This document shows, one piece after another, positions 1 through 5,370 of a stretch of 6,464 nucleotides of DNA. The notes beneath the pieces are model-generated. The model was not told the origin of the DNA. It was given only the letters and a program-made list of their open reading frames with translations, and made no database searches. The position numbers were made by a program, and so were the translations under genes. Position 1 is the stretch's first letter. The number at the start of each line of letters is the position of its first letter. The stretch lies in assembly GCA_002392265.1 (NCBI GenBank), contig DGGP01000002.1, positions 1-6,464 on the forward strand, read 5' to 3'. Source of the stretch: Firmicutes bacterium UBA3871. GTDB taxonomy: Bacteria; Bacillota; Clostridia; Peptostreptococcales; Anaerovoracaceae.

Positions 1-1062
1 ATGGCTATGAAATATCATCCTGATAAAAACCCCGGAGACAAGGAAGCTGAAGAAAAGTTCAAAGAGGTAAACGAAGCTTACAGCATCCTGTCCGACCCTG
101 ACAAAAAGGACAAATATGATCGCTTCGGTTTTGCGGGAGTCGATCCGAATGCGGGCTTTGGCGGAGGTAATCCGTTCGGCGGTGGCTTTGGCGGCTTCGA
201 AGACATCTTTGATATGTTTGGCGGCATGTTCGGTGGAGGTGGCGGTGCTTACTCTTCACGCAGGCGTAACGGTCCGATGAAGGGCAGAGACCTGCAGAAG
301 GCTATCGAAATCACATTCGAAGAGGCGGCCTTTGGCGCGAAAAAGAAGATAAAAATGAACAAGTACGTGGAGTGCGAAGACTGTCACGGCAGTGGTGCAG
401 CTCCGGGTACCGAAAAGAAGACTTGTCCTAATTGTAACGGCACAGGTCAGACCACAACCACACAAAAGACACCGTTTGGTGCTTTCAAAAGCGTTCAGCC
501 GTGTGAAAGATGCGGCGGTACAGGAAAGATTATTGAGCATCCTTGCGGGAGGTGCGGCGGCACAGGCAAGGTTAAAAAGGAAGTCATTATATCCGTGGAT
601 ATTCCTGCAGGCGTAGATAACGACAGTGTTATTTCGCTGAAAGGACAGGGCGGACCGGGTTCAAACGGCGGCCCTGCGGGCGACCTTTATATAGTAATCA
701 GCGTAAGACCTCACAAGATATTCAAAAGACGCGATCAGGACCTCTATCTCGAGATTCCTATCAGCTTTGCCCAGGCAGCGCTTGGCGATGAAATCGTAGT
801 ACCGACGCTTACCGAAAAGGTATCCTACAAGGTACCTGCGGGCACTCAGCCGGGTACAACCTTCAGGCTGAAGGGGAAAGGCATTGTGGGCGTTAATACG
901 GGACGCATGGGCGATTTGTATGTGACTGTAAACGTTGAAATACCGACAAAGCTCAGTTCAAAGCAAAAGAAGGCAATTGAAAATATGAACAAAGAAGTCG
1001 ATATCGACTGCTACCAGAAAAAGAAGTCATTTTCGGATATGATAAAGGATCTTTTCAAATAG
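1..1062 (+). CDS. dnaJ: Chaperone protein DnaJ (Hsp40), 5'-truncated by the window edge
   Basis: Co-chaperone that stimulates the ATPase of DnaK through its J domain and delivers unfolded substrates; cytoplasmic. The visible 353 residues begin inside helix II of the J domain, just before the HPD motif (residues 6-8 here, normally near 33-35). About 27 residues therefore lie upstream, and the ATG at base 1 is internal, not the start. Next come a Gly/Phe-rich linker (about 42-85) and a zinc-binding region with all four CxxCxGxG repeats (cysteine pairs 125/128, 142/145, 168/171, 182/185). The two-part C-terminal substrate-binding region follows, ending in a typical DLFK tail. Restored length of about 380 matches type I DnaJ. 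The full zinc module separates it from CbpA-like or type II J proteins. In Firmicutes it usually closes an hrcA-grpE-dnaK-dnaJ operon; the terminator just downstream agrees, but those upstream genes are not visible. Confidence 0.97.
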   Translation: MAMKYHPDKNPGDKEAEEKFKEVNEAYSILSDPDKKDKYDRFGFAGVDPNAGFGGGNPFGGGFGGFEDIFDMFGGMFGGGGGAYSSRRRNGPMKGRDLQKAIEITFEEAAFGAKKKIKMNKYVECEDCHGSGAAPGTEKKTCPNCNGTGQTTTTQKTPFGAFKSVQPCERCGGTGKIIEHPCGRCGGTGKVKKEVIISVDIPAGVDNDSVISLKGQGGPGSNGGPAGDLYIVISVRPHKIFKRRDQDLYLEIPISFAQAALGDEIVVPTLTEKVSYKVPAGTQPGTTFRLKGKGIVGVNTGRMGDLYVTVNVEIPTKLSSKQKKAIENMNKEVDIDCYQKKKSFSDMIKDLFK

Positions 1063-1082
1063 ATGTGTTCAGATGCTTGTTT

Positions 1083-1119
1083 ATCCACTTTGGGAAAGTA
1101 TACCCAAAGTGGATTTTTT
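1083..1119 (+). terminator. Intrinsic terminator after dnaJ
   Basis: A perfect 12-bp stem (ATCCACTTTGGG at 1083-1094 pairing with CCCAAAGTGGAT at 1103-1114) with an 8-nt loop runs straight into a T tract (1114-1119). It lies 20 bases after the dnaJ stop and should separate dnaJ from the next unit. The other strand has no T tract, so it looks one-directional. Confidence 0.92.
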
Positions 1120-1138
1120 ATTATAAATGTGTTAAAAT
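1110..1138 (+). promoter_or_regulatory. Candidate extended -10 promoter for the GGDEF-like pair
   Basis: TAAAAT at 1133-1138 is preceded by TGT, giving an extended -10 element (TGnTAAAAT). The -35 region, TGGATT at 1110-1115 with a 17-base spacer, is poor and overlaps the dnaJ terminator. Transcription would begin near 1145, giving a leader of about 28 bases before the TTG start at 1173. The placement is sensible, but this rests on the -10 box alone. Confidence 0.35.
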
Positions 1139-1172
1139 AATCTGAGAATTTATTGAAAGGCGGAAATGTGCA

Positions 1173-2354
1173 TTGAGATTTGCATGGTATCTTGAGGTAT
1201 GTTCAATCAGCTTTGCTCTGCTGATTTTGATCATACACAGAATATTGACAAATTCAAAAGAATACAGAGACAGGCTTTATTTGTATGCCTGCCTCTACAC
1301 AATTATTATGGCGTTTGGCGATCTGTACTGGATTATGGTCGATTTGGACTATTTTAATTCCCATGTTGTGGGGCATCAGTATGCTGCCAATATAATCTGG
1401 AATCTTGGAATGGATTTTGCGGCATTCTTCTGGTTCCTGTTTTGCGAGACGCTGTATTCGAGAAAGTGGGCTGCTCATAAAAGGTTTATCTTTGTATCGA
1501 TGCTCCCTGCACTCATTAACGTAATCGTTACGGTTTCCAGCGTAAAGACGGGCTGGCTCTTTGTCATTACAGAGGATGGCGATTACTCCAGAGGGCCGTA
1601 TATGTATGTCAGCATGGCTATTTGCTTTGGATATCTGATTTATCCTTCTCTTGATGGGCTGGCTGCCTTTCTAAAGGAAAAATCCTACAGAAAGAGAAAA
1701 TATATCAGCGCCACTTTATTCTTTCCTCTGGTGCCGGTTGCTGCGGGTATTATTCAGGCAATCTATCCTCAGGTTCCTTTGATTACGATAGGCTGTACTT
1801 ATTCGCTTCTGGTATCACATACACAGCTTCGAACAAACGATGTTGAAACCGATGCACTGACAGGCGTGAAAAACAAGAATGGTCTGATGTATTGGTTAGA
1901 GAATGAAATCTACAATCTGAAATACAGCGATGATTATACAGCAAAGCAGCTGGGACTGATTATAGTGGATATTAACGGATTGGCCGGGATTAATAACGAG
2001 TTCGGACGTAAAGAGGGCGATAAAACTCTGGTTATGGTCAAAGAACTGATTGAAGAAGCGTGCCGGGATTACAACTGTACAATTGCAAGGTTCAGAGGCG
2101 ACCAGTTAGCTGTGGCAACCGGGATTAATTTCAACAGCGAGCTTTCGAATATTGAAAATAGTATAGAATTAAAGCTCAGCGAGCATAACAATCAACCGAA
2201 CCTGAGGTATTTAATCAGCATTACCATAGGCCATGCGGTTTATACGGCTGATATGAAAGGCAATCCTGCCAGCCTGCTTGGCGCTGCCGAAGAAGATCTT
2301 GAGACAAACAAGGATTATGAAAGGCAGCACATAAGGAGGGGAGGGATAGCATGA
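1173..2354 (+). CDS. Multi-pass membrane protein with degenerate GGDEF domain (paralogue 1)
   Basis: 393 residues. About seven hydrophobic segments fill residues 8-218 (roughly 8-25, 36-56, 68-92, 103-122, 143-166, 176-196, 201-217). A GGDEF-fold domain opens with TDALTGVKNKNG (D227). It keeps the metal-site Asp of the DxD region (D266), the guanine-contact equivalents N274 and D283 (DINGLAGINNEFGRKEGD), and ARF before the signature. The signature itself is RGDQL (308-312) instead of GGDEF, so the first Gly is Arg and the second acid is Gln. No RxxD inhibitory site precedes it. Inference: it may bind GTP or a nucleotide as a membrane sensor but probably makes no c-di-GMP. The start is TTG at 1173: the frame upstream closes at TGA 1143-1145 with no ATG or GTG, and the N-terminus (RFAWYLE) aligns with the RFAWNLE of its neighbour. 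The ribosome binding site is modest (AAAGGCGG, 1156-1163). It overlaps the next gene by ATGA. Confidence 0.88.
   Translation: MRFAWYLEVCSISFALLILIIHRILTNSKEYRDRLYLYACLYTIIMAFGDLYWIMVDLDYFNSHVVGHQYAANIIWNLGMDFAAFFWFLFCETLYSRKWAAHKRFIFVSMLPALINVIVTVSSVKTGWLFVITEDGDYSRGPYMYVSMAICFGYLIYPSLDGLAAFLKEKSYRKRKYISATLFFPLVPVAAGIIQAIYPQVPLITIGCTYSLLVSHTQLRTNDVETDALTGVKNKNGLMYWLENEIYNLKYSDDYTAKQLGLIIVDINGLAGINNEFGRKEGDKTLVMVKELIEEACRDYNCTIARFRGDQLAVATGINFNSELSNIENSIELKLSEHNNQPNLRYLISITIGHAVYTADMKGNPASLLGAAEEDLETNKDYERQHIRRGGIA
2333..2345 (+). promoter_or_regulatory. Double Shine-Dalgarno before paralogue 2
   Basis: Two consecutive purine-rich sites, AAGGAGG (2333-2339) and a following GGAGGG ending at 2345, lie 11 and 5 bases before the ATG at 2351, inside the end of the upstream gene. 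With the ATGA stop/start overlap this suggests coupled, efficient translation of the second protein. It contrasts with the TTG start and weaker site of the first gene. Confidence 0.7.
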
Positions 2355-3493
2355 CGAGATTTGCATGGAATCTGGAAATTGATATGATTGTCATATTGAT
2401 TTTGGCGTTCATTATTGTAAAGAGCATCAGAAGCAACAATATCTATTCTCTCGACATTATGTTCAGAGTAACCCTGTACTGTGATATTCTGCTCGCTATT
2501 ATGGATGCCGTTTGGGCGGCAATTACAAACGGCATAATCTCTGTGCCGCTTTGGGTTGCGTACGGTGTCAATATAATCTATCTCTGGGACCTGGCTCTGA
2601 TCGGCTATTTCTGGTTCATTTATTCGGAATCTCTGATGAATATGAAATGGACCAAGATTACAAAAATGTATTTCATATTCGCGATTCCTGAGCTGATACT
2701 CCTGATACTGCTGATGACATCCTATTGGAACGGTATCATTTTCAGTGTAACACCTGATTTTATCTACAATAGAGGACCGCTTTTGCCGCTTGCATCAGCA
2801 ATAGATATAGTTTATCCGACGATTACGTGCTTCAGGTCACTTTCGAGGTCATTTAAAAAGAAATACTATGTAAACAGTGAGGAATACAGAAACATGGCCG
2901 GCTTTATTATATTTCCGGCTATAGGTACCGGCCTGGTTATTATGGATGCAAATGCGCCTTATCTGGCCAGCGGCATTATGCTGGCACTCGTATTTACATT
3001 CTTTAGCATAGAAAATACGATTATCCAGACCGACCCGCTGACAAACCTGCCAAACCGTAGAAAGCTCTATCCTTATGTGGACACTATAATCGAGAAACAC
3101 AACGATTTTTCACTAAAGGATTTCTATTTTATCCTCGTTGAGATAACAAACCTGAAGACGATTATCGAGCAATACGGCAACAAGGAGGGCGACCATGCCC
3201 TGATAATGCTCGCCGATGTAATTAAACGGGTTTGCAGGGATTACAGCGCTTACGGCGCCAGATACTCCGACAACCGTTTCTGCGTGGCTCTCGAAACCGA
3301 AGAACCGGATGAGATTAATCACGTAATGGCAGAAATAGAAAAAATGCTTTCCGATGTGGAAAGCACTAAATACAAAATAGATTTTAAATATGCATATGCG
3401 AGATATGACACTGTTACAATGGACTGCGTAAAGGCCATTGTGGAGGTTGCGGAAGAACGCATTAAAGATCGCGAACGTGATCTAAATCCATAA
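2351..3493 (+). CDS. Multi-pass membrane protein with strongly degenerate GGDEF domain (paralogue 2)
   Basis: 380 residues, a diverged duplicate of the gene before it. Shared landmarks are RFAW-LE at the N-terminus, NII followed by a YFWF/FFWF helix and a -KW ending, a (F/Y)xRGP motif near 140, and FFPL/IFPA before the sixth helix. About seven membrane segments occupy residues 9-219. The C-terminal domain starts with TDPLTNLPNRR (D228), closer to the canonical DPLTGLxNR than in paralogue 1. The catalytic core is more eroded, however: the metal Asp is Glu (E264, VEIT), the guanine-contact Asn is Ile (I272), and the signature is SDNRF (306-310). D281 of EGD and the Arg-Tyr before the signature remain. 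No RxxD inhibitory site is seen. It is very probably not an active diguanylate cyclase; a receptor, scaffold or partner of paralogue 1 is inferred. The start is ATG with strong ribosome binding sites. The 3' end overlaps the convergent gene by 32 bases. Confidence 0.9.
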   Translation: MTRFAWNLEIDMIVILILAFIIVKSIRSNNIYSLDIMFRVTLYCDILLAIMDAVWAAITNGIISVPLWVAYGVNIIYLWDLALIGYFWFIYSESLMNMKWTKITKMYFIFAIPELILLILLMTSYWNGIIFSVTPDFIYNRGPLLPLASAIDIVYPTITCFRSLSRSFKKKYYVNSEEYRNMAGFIIFPAIGTGLVIMDANAPYLASGIMLALVFTFFSIENTIIQTDPLTNLPNRRKLYPYVDTIIEKHNDFSLKDFYFILVEITNLKTIIEQYGNKEGDHALIMLADVIKRVCRDYSAYGARYSDNRFCVALETEEPDEINHVMAEIEKMLSDVESTKYKIDFKYAYARYDTVTMDCVKAIVEVAEERIKDRERDLNP

Positions 3494-4019
3494 AGAGACC
3501 GCTTTTGATGTAGTCAAAGGATTCCTGACTTTCAGGGCTGAGCAGCAAATACCTGCCGTGGTTGTCCCCGATGAAATAGTGTACCAGATAGCAGGGCTTT
3601 ACGGTAAATTTCTTGTCCGTTACTGTGCGGAAAAAAGGCTTTTGCGATGGTGGCTCCAAAACAAATTCACGGTAGTCCTGTCCTTCGAGTGAACGCACTC
3701 TGCCATAGGTGTAGTCTTCGAATATGTCGCCGAACTGCGCCTGAACAGTGACTTCGTCTATTATCGTCATGTCGAGCCATCCGCTCGAGCCATCCTTTAG
3801 GGATTCGATGAATTTCTTGTATTCGCCTGCGTATCCCAGGGCAGGACGGACGCTTTCCGCAACGGCAATCTGCTCGTCGCTGAACTTCCAGAACTCAATT
3901 TCGGTCACGGAAGGAAGCCTTTTACGGGCATTGCGGTTTGCTTTGTTTTCATCGATTTCAGCCTTACCGACACCGGTCAGGTTAAATAATGCATTGTCAA
4001 ATCTATCAAAAATACTCAT
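3462..4019 (-). CDS. Hypothetical protein, unrecognised family
   Basis: 185 residues, read leftward from ATG at 4017-4019 (MSIFDRFDNALFNLTGVGK...). An extension to a TTG at 4035-4037 is possible, but it would run through the gene's own likely -10 box, so I chose the ATG. I do not recognise the family. The protein is soluble-looking, with no signal peptide or membrane segment. A basic, Asn/Arg-rich stretch (KANRNARKR, about 26-34) precedes an acidic and aromatic remainder with several Asp/Glu-rich turns (DIFEDYTYGR, FIGDNHGRYLLLSPES) that suggest a mixed alpha/beta fold. There is no recognisable catalytic motif. It is a real coding candidate because it is a long ORF against the flanking strand, filling the only gap between two plus-strand units. 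It lacks a clear Shine-Dalgarno. It converges on and overlaps paralogue 2 (3462-3493) and is divergent to the next operon. Confidence 0.72.
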   Translation of the reverse strand: MSIFDRFDNALFNLTGVGKAEIDENKANRNARKRLPSVTEIEFWKFSDEQIAVAESVRPALGYAGEYKKFIESLKDGSSGWLDMTIIDEVTVQAQFGDIFEDYTYGRVRSLEGQDYREFVLEPPSQKPFFRTVTDKKFTVKPCYLVHYFIGDNHGRYLLLSPESQESFDYIKSGLFMDLDHVRDL

Positions 4020-4022
4020 AAT
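3994..4022 (+). promoter_or_regulatory. Promoter for the 4056-5159 operon
   Basis: TTGTCA (3994-3999) and CATAAT (4017-4022) are separated by exactly 17 bases, and each matches the sigma-A consensus at 5 of 6 positions. Transcription would begin near 4029, leaving a leader of about 27 bases to the ATG at 4056. The whole promoter lies over the first codons of the minus-strand gene, and its -10 box covers that gene's start codon. Confidence 0.6.
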
Positions 4023-4025
4023 GAA

Positions 4026-4034
4026 AGTATAACA
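4026..4034 (-). promoter_or_regulatory. Candidate extended -10 for the minus-strand hypothetical gene
   Basis: Read on the minus strand, bases 4034 to 4026 are TGTTATACT, an extended -10 (TGn plus TATACT). No good -35 is found 17 bases upstream (TCCCTT). The expected start point, about 7 bases downstream, falls on or next to the ATG at 4019, so the message could be almost leaderless. That would explain the missing ribosome binding site. It sits a few bases from the plus-strand -10 box. Confidence 0.4.
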
Positions 4035-4055
4035 CAACAGGGAAGAAAAAGGGAC

Positions 4056-4280
4056 ATGGAAGAAAAATTTGCAAGGTTACTTCTGAAAATATACGACAAA
4101 AAGATGATGAACGGCGAAATCACATTTTCGAGGAGCGGCATCACCAAAGAGGATTTTACAAATCTTTGCATGAACGGCGATTTTGTGCTCAGCTACGAAA
4201 AGACTGAGCACATTTGCGACTGCATGAACATAGTCGGTGAAGAGAGGGCGAAACTTCTCAGCTTTTGTGAGGAACAGTGA
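4056..4280 (+). CDS. Small protein, possible HTH (XRE-like) regulator
   Basis: 74 residues, first gene of a three-gene operon. The N-terminal part (EKFARLLLKIYDKKMMNGE) is predicted helical. Residues about 27-70 have spacing reminiscent of the recognition-helix half of Cro/CI-type helix-turn-helix domains: SGITKEDFTNLC, a loop, then SYEKTEHICDCMNIVGEERAKLLSF. This is a weak pattern judgement, not a firm family assignment. It is Cys-containing (three cysteines in 38-56 and one near the end), acidic and not membrane-bound. The start is ATG at 4056; the purines immediately before it (AAAGGGAC) give a short-spaced ribosome binding site. The stop is 11 bases before the macro-domain gene, whose Shine-Dalgarno overlaps this stop codon, so translation is likely coupled. 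It could be an autoregulator of this operon or simply a small conserved protein. Confidence 0.75.
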   Translation: MEEKFARLLLKIYDKKMMNGEITFSRSGITKEDFTNLCMNGDFVLSYEKTEHICDCMNIVGEERAKLLSFCEEQ

Positions 4281-4291
4281 GGAGGTAGTTT

Positions 4292-4813
4292 ATGGAAGTA
4301 ATGAGGATGAGAGCGGAAATCTGCGACATTACGCAGCTAAAGGTGGATGCTATAGTAAATGCCGCAAACAGGAGCTTACTCGGCGGAGGAGGTGTGGACG
4401 GTGCCATTCATCGTGAGGCCGGTCCGAAGCTTCTCGAGGTGTGCAGAACGCTTGGCGGATGTGAAACCGGTGAAGCAAAGATAACTGAGGGCTTTGAGCT
4501 TGCCGCAAAATATGTGATTCACACCGTAGGCCCCGTGTATTCCGGCAAGGATAAGGATGCGGTGCTGCTGGCAAACTGCTACCGCAATTCGCTGGAACTG
4601 GCAAAGGCAAACGACATTCATACGATAGCGTTTTCGGCGATTTCAACCGGCGTATACGGCTATCCGCTGGCGGATGCCACGAAGGTTGCGGTCAGCACGG
4701 TTGAAAAATGGCTCTGTGAAAATGAGGACTATGATATAGAAGTGATTTTTTCGTGCTTCAGCCCAAAGGCGCTGGCAGTTTACGAGGAAAATTTGCGTGC
4801 ACTTCAATGCTGA
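4292..4813 (+). CDS. Macro-domain protein, probable O-acetyl-ADP-ribose deacetylase / ADP-ribosyl hydrolase
   Basis: 173 residues, essentially one MacroD/YmdB-type macro domain (E. coli YmdB has 177). These cytoplasmic enzymes bind ADP-ribose and hydrolyse O-acetyl-ADP-ribose or remove ADP-ribose from acidic side chains. Visible motifs in order: an adenine-binding strand and Asp (CDIT, D12), VDAIVNAAN (N26, the catalytic-loop Asn), [10 protein letters not shown] (31-40, with D36 as the expected catalytic Asp), [21 protein letters not shown], and the phosphate loop ISTGVYGYP (117-125). Everything needed for activity appears present. The one oddity is Cys11 in place of the usual Gly of the GDIT motif. 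The start at 4292 has AGGAGG (4280-4285) six bases upstream; internal Met4 and Met6 are alternatives. It is flanked by a small possible regulator and a cupin. The physiological substrate is not readable from the context. Confidence 0.95.
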   Translation: MEVMRMRAEICDITQLKVDAIVNAANRSLLGGGGVDGAIHREAGPKLLEVCRTLGGCETGEAKITEGFELAAKYVIHTVGPVYSGKDKDAVLLANCYRNSLELAKANDIHTIAFSAISTGVYGYPLADATKVAVSTVEKWLCENEDYDIEVIFSCFSPKALAVYEENLRALQC

Positions 4814-4832
4814 AAGGAGATAAACGGAAAAA

Positions 4833-5159
4833 ATGATTGATTTTGACAAAATTAAACTGACGGAGCTGCCTGAGTTCAAGGGTGGCACCGGTATTACCAG
4901 GGCAAATATGTTTGTAGACGATAAAATAAAGATTTGCAGGATGATATTCCATCCGGGCGATTCGACGGCGGAGCATCTGCACGATACGAGCTCCGAGATT
5001 ATTTTCGTGCTTTCGGGCAGGGCAAAGTGCACGCTTGACGGAGAGGTTGAAATCTTGTCGGCGGGGCAGTGTCATTACTGCCCAAAGGGGCATACTCATT
5101 CGATAACCTGTGAGGGGGAATTCCCACTGACGGTGTTTGCGATTATACCTGAGCAATAG
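4833..5159 (+). CDS. Small single-domain cupin protein
   Basis: 108 residues forming one conserved double-stranded beta-barrel. Cupin motif 1 is G42-x5-H48-x-H50-x4-E55-x6-G62, and motif 2 is G78-x5-P84-x-G86-x2-H89. The expected metal ligands H48, H50, E55 and H89 are therefore all present. Small cupins of this type bind a divalent metal and act as isomerases, dioxygenases or sugar/ligand sensors; the exact activity cannot be told. Two further cysteines near motif 2 (C80, C83) and C35 are noticeable. The start is ATG at 4833 with AAAGGAGA (4813-4820) 12 bases upstream, overlapping the macro-gene stop, and the 19-base gap indicates co-transcription with it. It is the last gene of the operon, followed by a terminator. 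Confidence 0.93.
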   Translation: MIDFDKIKLTELPEFKGGTGITRANMFVDDKIKICRMIFHPGDSTAEHLHDTSSEIIFVLSGRAKCTLDGEVEILSAGQCHYCPKGHTHSITCEGEFPLTVFAIIPEQ

Positions 5160-5200
5160 GATATATATTCGGAAAAATCTGAAAGAATATGTTAAAAAAT

Positions 5201-5230
5201 GGACGAGGCAGAAAAACTCGTTCTTTTTTT
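5201..5230 (+). terminator. Intrinsic terminator after the cupin gene
   Basis: A 7-bp stem (GGACGAG at 5201-5207 with CTCGTTC at 5217-5223, one G-U pair) and a 9-nt A-rich loop are followed by seven Ts (5224-5230). The stem is preceded by an A tract that can extend the pairing after one mismatch. It lies about 40 bases after the cupin stop and isolates the operon from bcd. Confidence 0.83.
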
Positions 5231-5261
5231 GATAATTTTTTGATTTTAGCCCAAATTGGTA

Positions 5262-5290
5262 TTGATTTATTCTCAAAAATAAGGTTTAAT
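5262..5290 (+). promoter_or_regulatory. Candidate upstream promoter for bcd
   Basis: TTGATT (5262-5267) and TTTAAT (5285-5290) are spaced by 17 bases and match the consensus at 4/6 and 5/6. Position 2 of the -10 box is not the expected A, which weakens it. The start point would be near 5297, placing the Rex-like operator at about +6 to +23. Confidence 0.38.
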
Positions 5291-5301
5291 AGATATGTAT
5301 G

Positions 5302-5319
5302 TTGTTATATTGTTAACAA
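5302..5319 (+). promoter_or_regulatory. Rex-type redox operator upstream of bcd
   Basis: The 18-bp site TTGTTATATTGTTAACAA matches the clostridial Rex consensus TTGTTAAnnnnTTAACAA at 13 of 14 specified positions; only position 7 differs (T for A). Its right half also contains a perfect 10-bp palindrome, TTGTTAACAA (5310-5319). Rex is an NADH/NAD+-sensing repressor known to control butyrate and fermentation genes in Clostridia. The site lies 51 bases before the bcd ATG and overlaps or abuts both candidate promoters, as a repressor site should. The match is seen directly; binding is inferred. Confidence 0.78.
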
Positions 5320-5338
5320 ATTCAAGTTTCATTAAAAT
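5310..5338 (+). promoter_or_regulatory. Candidate proximal promoter for bcd, overlapping the Rex site
   Basis: TTGTTA (5310-5315) and TAAAAT (5333-5338) are spaced by 17 bases and match the consensus at 4/6 and 5/6, with the critical A2 and T6 of the -10 present. The start point would be near 5345, giving a short leader containing the strong AAGGAGG. The -35 box is made from the right half of the Rex-like operator, so Rex binding would block polymerase directly. Confidence 0.45.
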
Positions 5339-5356
5339 CACTACAAAATTGGATTT

Positions 5357-5363
5357 AAGGAGG
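5357..5363 (+). promoter_or_regulatory. Strong ribosome binding site of bcd
   Basis: AAGGAGG lies 7 bases before the ATG at 5371. It fixes the start and is among the strongest sites in the window, in keeping with a highly expressed enzyme. Confidence 0.85.
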
Positions 5364-5370
5364 CATTTAC

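Noticed and set aside
1..3. ATG at base 1 as the true dnaJ start
   Set aside because: It falls within helix II of the J domain ([10 protein letters not shown]); the real start must be about 27 codons upstream.
160..250. Repetitive GGCGGN-rich DNA in dnaJ as a possible repeat element
   Set aside because: It encodes the normal Gly/Phe-rich linker of DnaJ.
3466..3483. Inverted repeat AGATC...GATCT in the convergent overlap, as a possible bidirectional terminator
   Set aside because: Only 5 bp plus a wobble pair, no T tract on the plus strand and only TTTAAT on the minus strand; it lies inside two coding regions.
4020..4037. TTG at 4035-4037 as the start of the minus-strand hypothetical gene
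   Set aside because: It adds six residues read through the probable -10 box, and no Shine-Dalgarno precedes it; the ATG at 4019 fits the promoter position better.
4350..4646. Minus-strand ORFs opposite the macro-domain gene (also 4376-4621)
   Set aside because: They lie wholly antisense to a well-supported macro domain and have low-complexity, Arg/His/Ser-rich composition with no motif or ribosome binding site.
4643..5276. Minus-strand ORFs opposite the cupin gene (4643-5032 and 4758-5276)
   Set aside because: Shadows of the cupin and macro genes; the longer one would also read through the terminator hairpin, and neither resembles a known protein.
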